Notes under the pieces: generated by a model | The model's database searches: none | Told to the model about the DNA's origin: nothing | The model's input: only the letters and a program-made list of their open reading frames with translations | Made by a program: the position numbers and the translations under genes | In this document: positions 33,624-33,763 of the stretch, one piece after another | Layout of the letters: the number at the start of each line of letters is the position of its first letter | Position numbering within the stretch: position 1 is the stretch's first letter | Origin: Bacteroidales bacterium UBA6192 | GTDB taxonomy: Bacteria > Bacteroidota > Bacteroidia > Bacteroidales > F082 | Assembly (NCBI GenBank): GCA_002422725.1 | Contig: DITE01000107.1 | Span: forward strand, 1-33,763 | DNA length: 33,763 bases | Reading direction: 5' to 3'

Positions 33624-33657
33624 CGGAAGGTTAACAATATAGCCTTCCGTTTTTTTG
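33624..33657 (+). terminator. Intrinsic terminator after the barrel protein gene
   Basis: CGGAAGG (33624-33630) pairs with CCTTCCG (33643-33649), followed by a run of seven or more T residues, 25 bases after the stop codon. The remaining bases to the window end show no gene. Confidence 0.88.
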
Positions 33658-33763
33658 TGGCTTTTATTAAACACGCCTGATTGCCTCAAATTTACCATAC
33701 CATAGGCATGCTTCAAACAATGAAGTCAATTCAGCATTTCCTGACTTGTCCGATTTAGTGCGG

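Overview
The window reads as a chromosomal segment of a Bacteroidota bacterium, most likely of the order Bacteroidales. The evidence is a SusC/SusD outer-membrane pair, two secreted proteins with type IX secretion C-terminal sorting domains, a membrane-bound LytTR regulator, promoters of the Bacteroidota type (-7 box TAnnTTTG, in three cases with a TTG/TTTG element 21 bases upstream) and almost no Shine-Dalgarno sequences. No tRNA, rRNA, CRISPR array, transposase or phage gene was seen. Most of the DNA looks like stable chromosome.

Layout. (1) 1-8000 is a block of exported proteins: an M28 zinc peptidase with PA and PDZ domains, two neighbouring Asp-box (BNR) beta-propeller proteins with T9SS tails, and two small secreted proteins that resemble each other and flank the propeller pair. 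Between the peptidase and the first small protein is a 600-base gap that appears to hold a short orphan transcription unit ending in a strong terminator. (2) 8400-10700 holds a membrane-anchored LytTR transcription factor followed by a nitronate monooxygenase-like flavoprotein. (3) 10950-12125 is a GNAT-like protein on the minus strand. (4) 12400-18050 is a plus-strand operon for cell-envelope sugars: an LptF/LptG-type permease, two GT4 glycosyltransferases and the ribosome-associated ABC-F protein EttA, closed by a bidirectional terminator shared with a convergent NhaD-type antiporter. (5) 19600-26100 holds a nitroreductase overlapped by a WbuC-type cupin, hisS, and two histidine ammonia-lyase paralogues separated by a divergent thioredoxin-like gene. 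(6) 26200-27130 has two small tandem multi-pass membrane proteins. (7) 27377-31953 is a SusC/SusD pair with a LacI-type palindrome in its leader. (8) 32130-33600 has a PEGA-like secreted protein and an outer-membrane barrel protein.

The most interesting signals are non-coding. A 21-base-period direct repeat of the core TYCCTAA occurs twice, once directly downstream of the LytTR gene and ahead of the nitronate monooxygenase gene, and once ahead of the orphan short transcript. That period fits LytTR-type DNA binding and suggests one small regulon. A dispersed element of about 120 bases, rich in CACAAAG, occurs three times between genes. Functions are inferred from motifs and family knowledge only; no database search was run.
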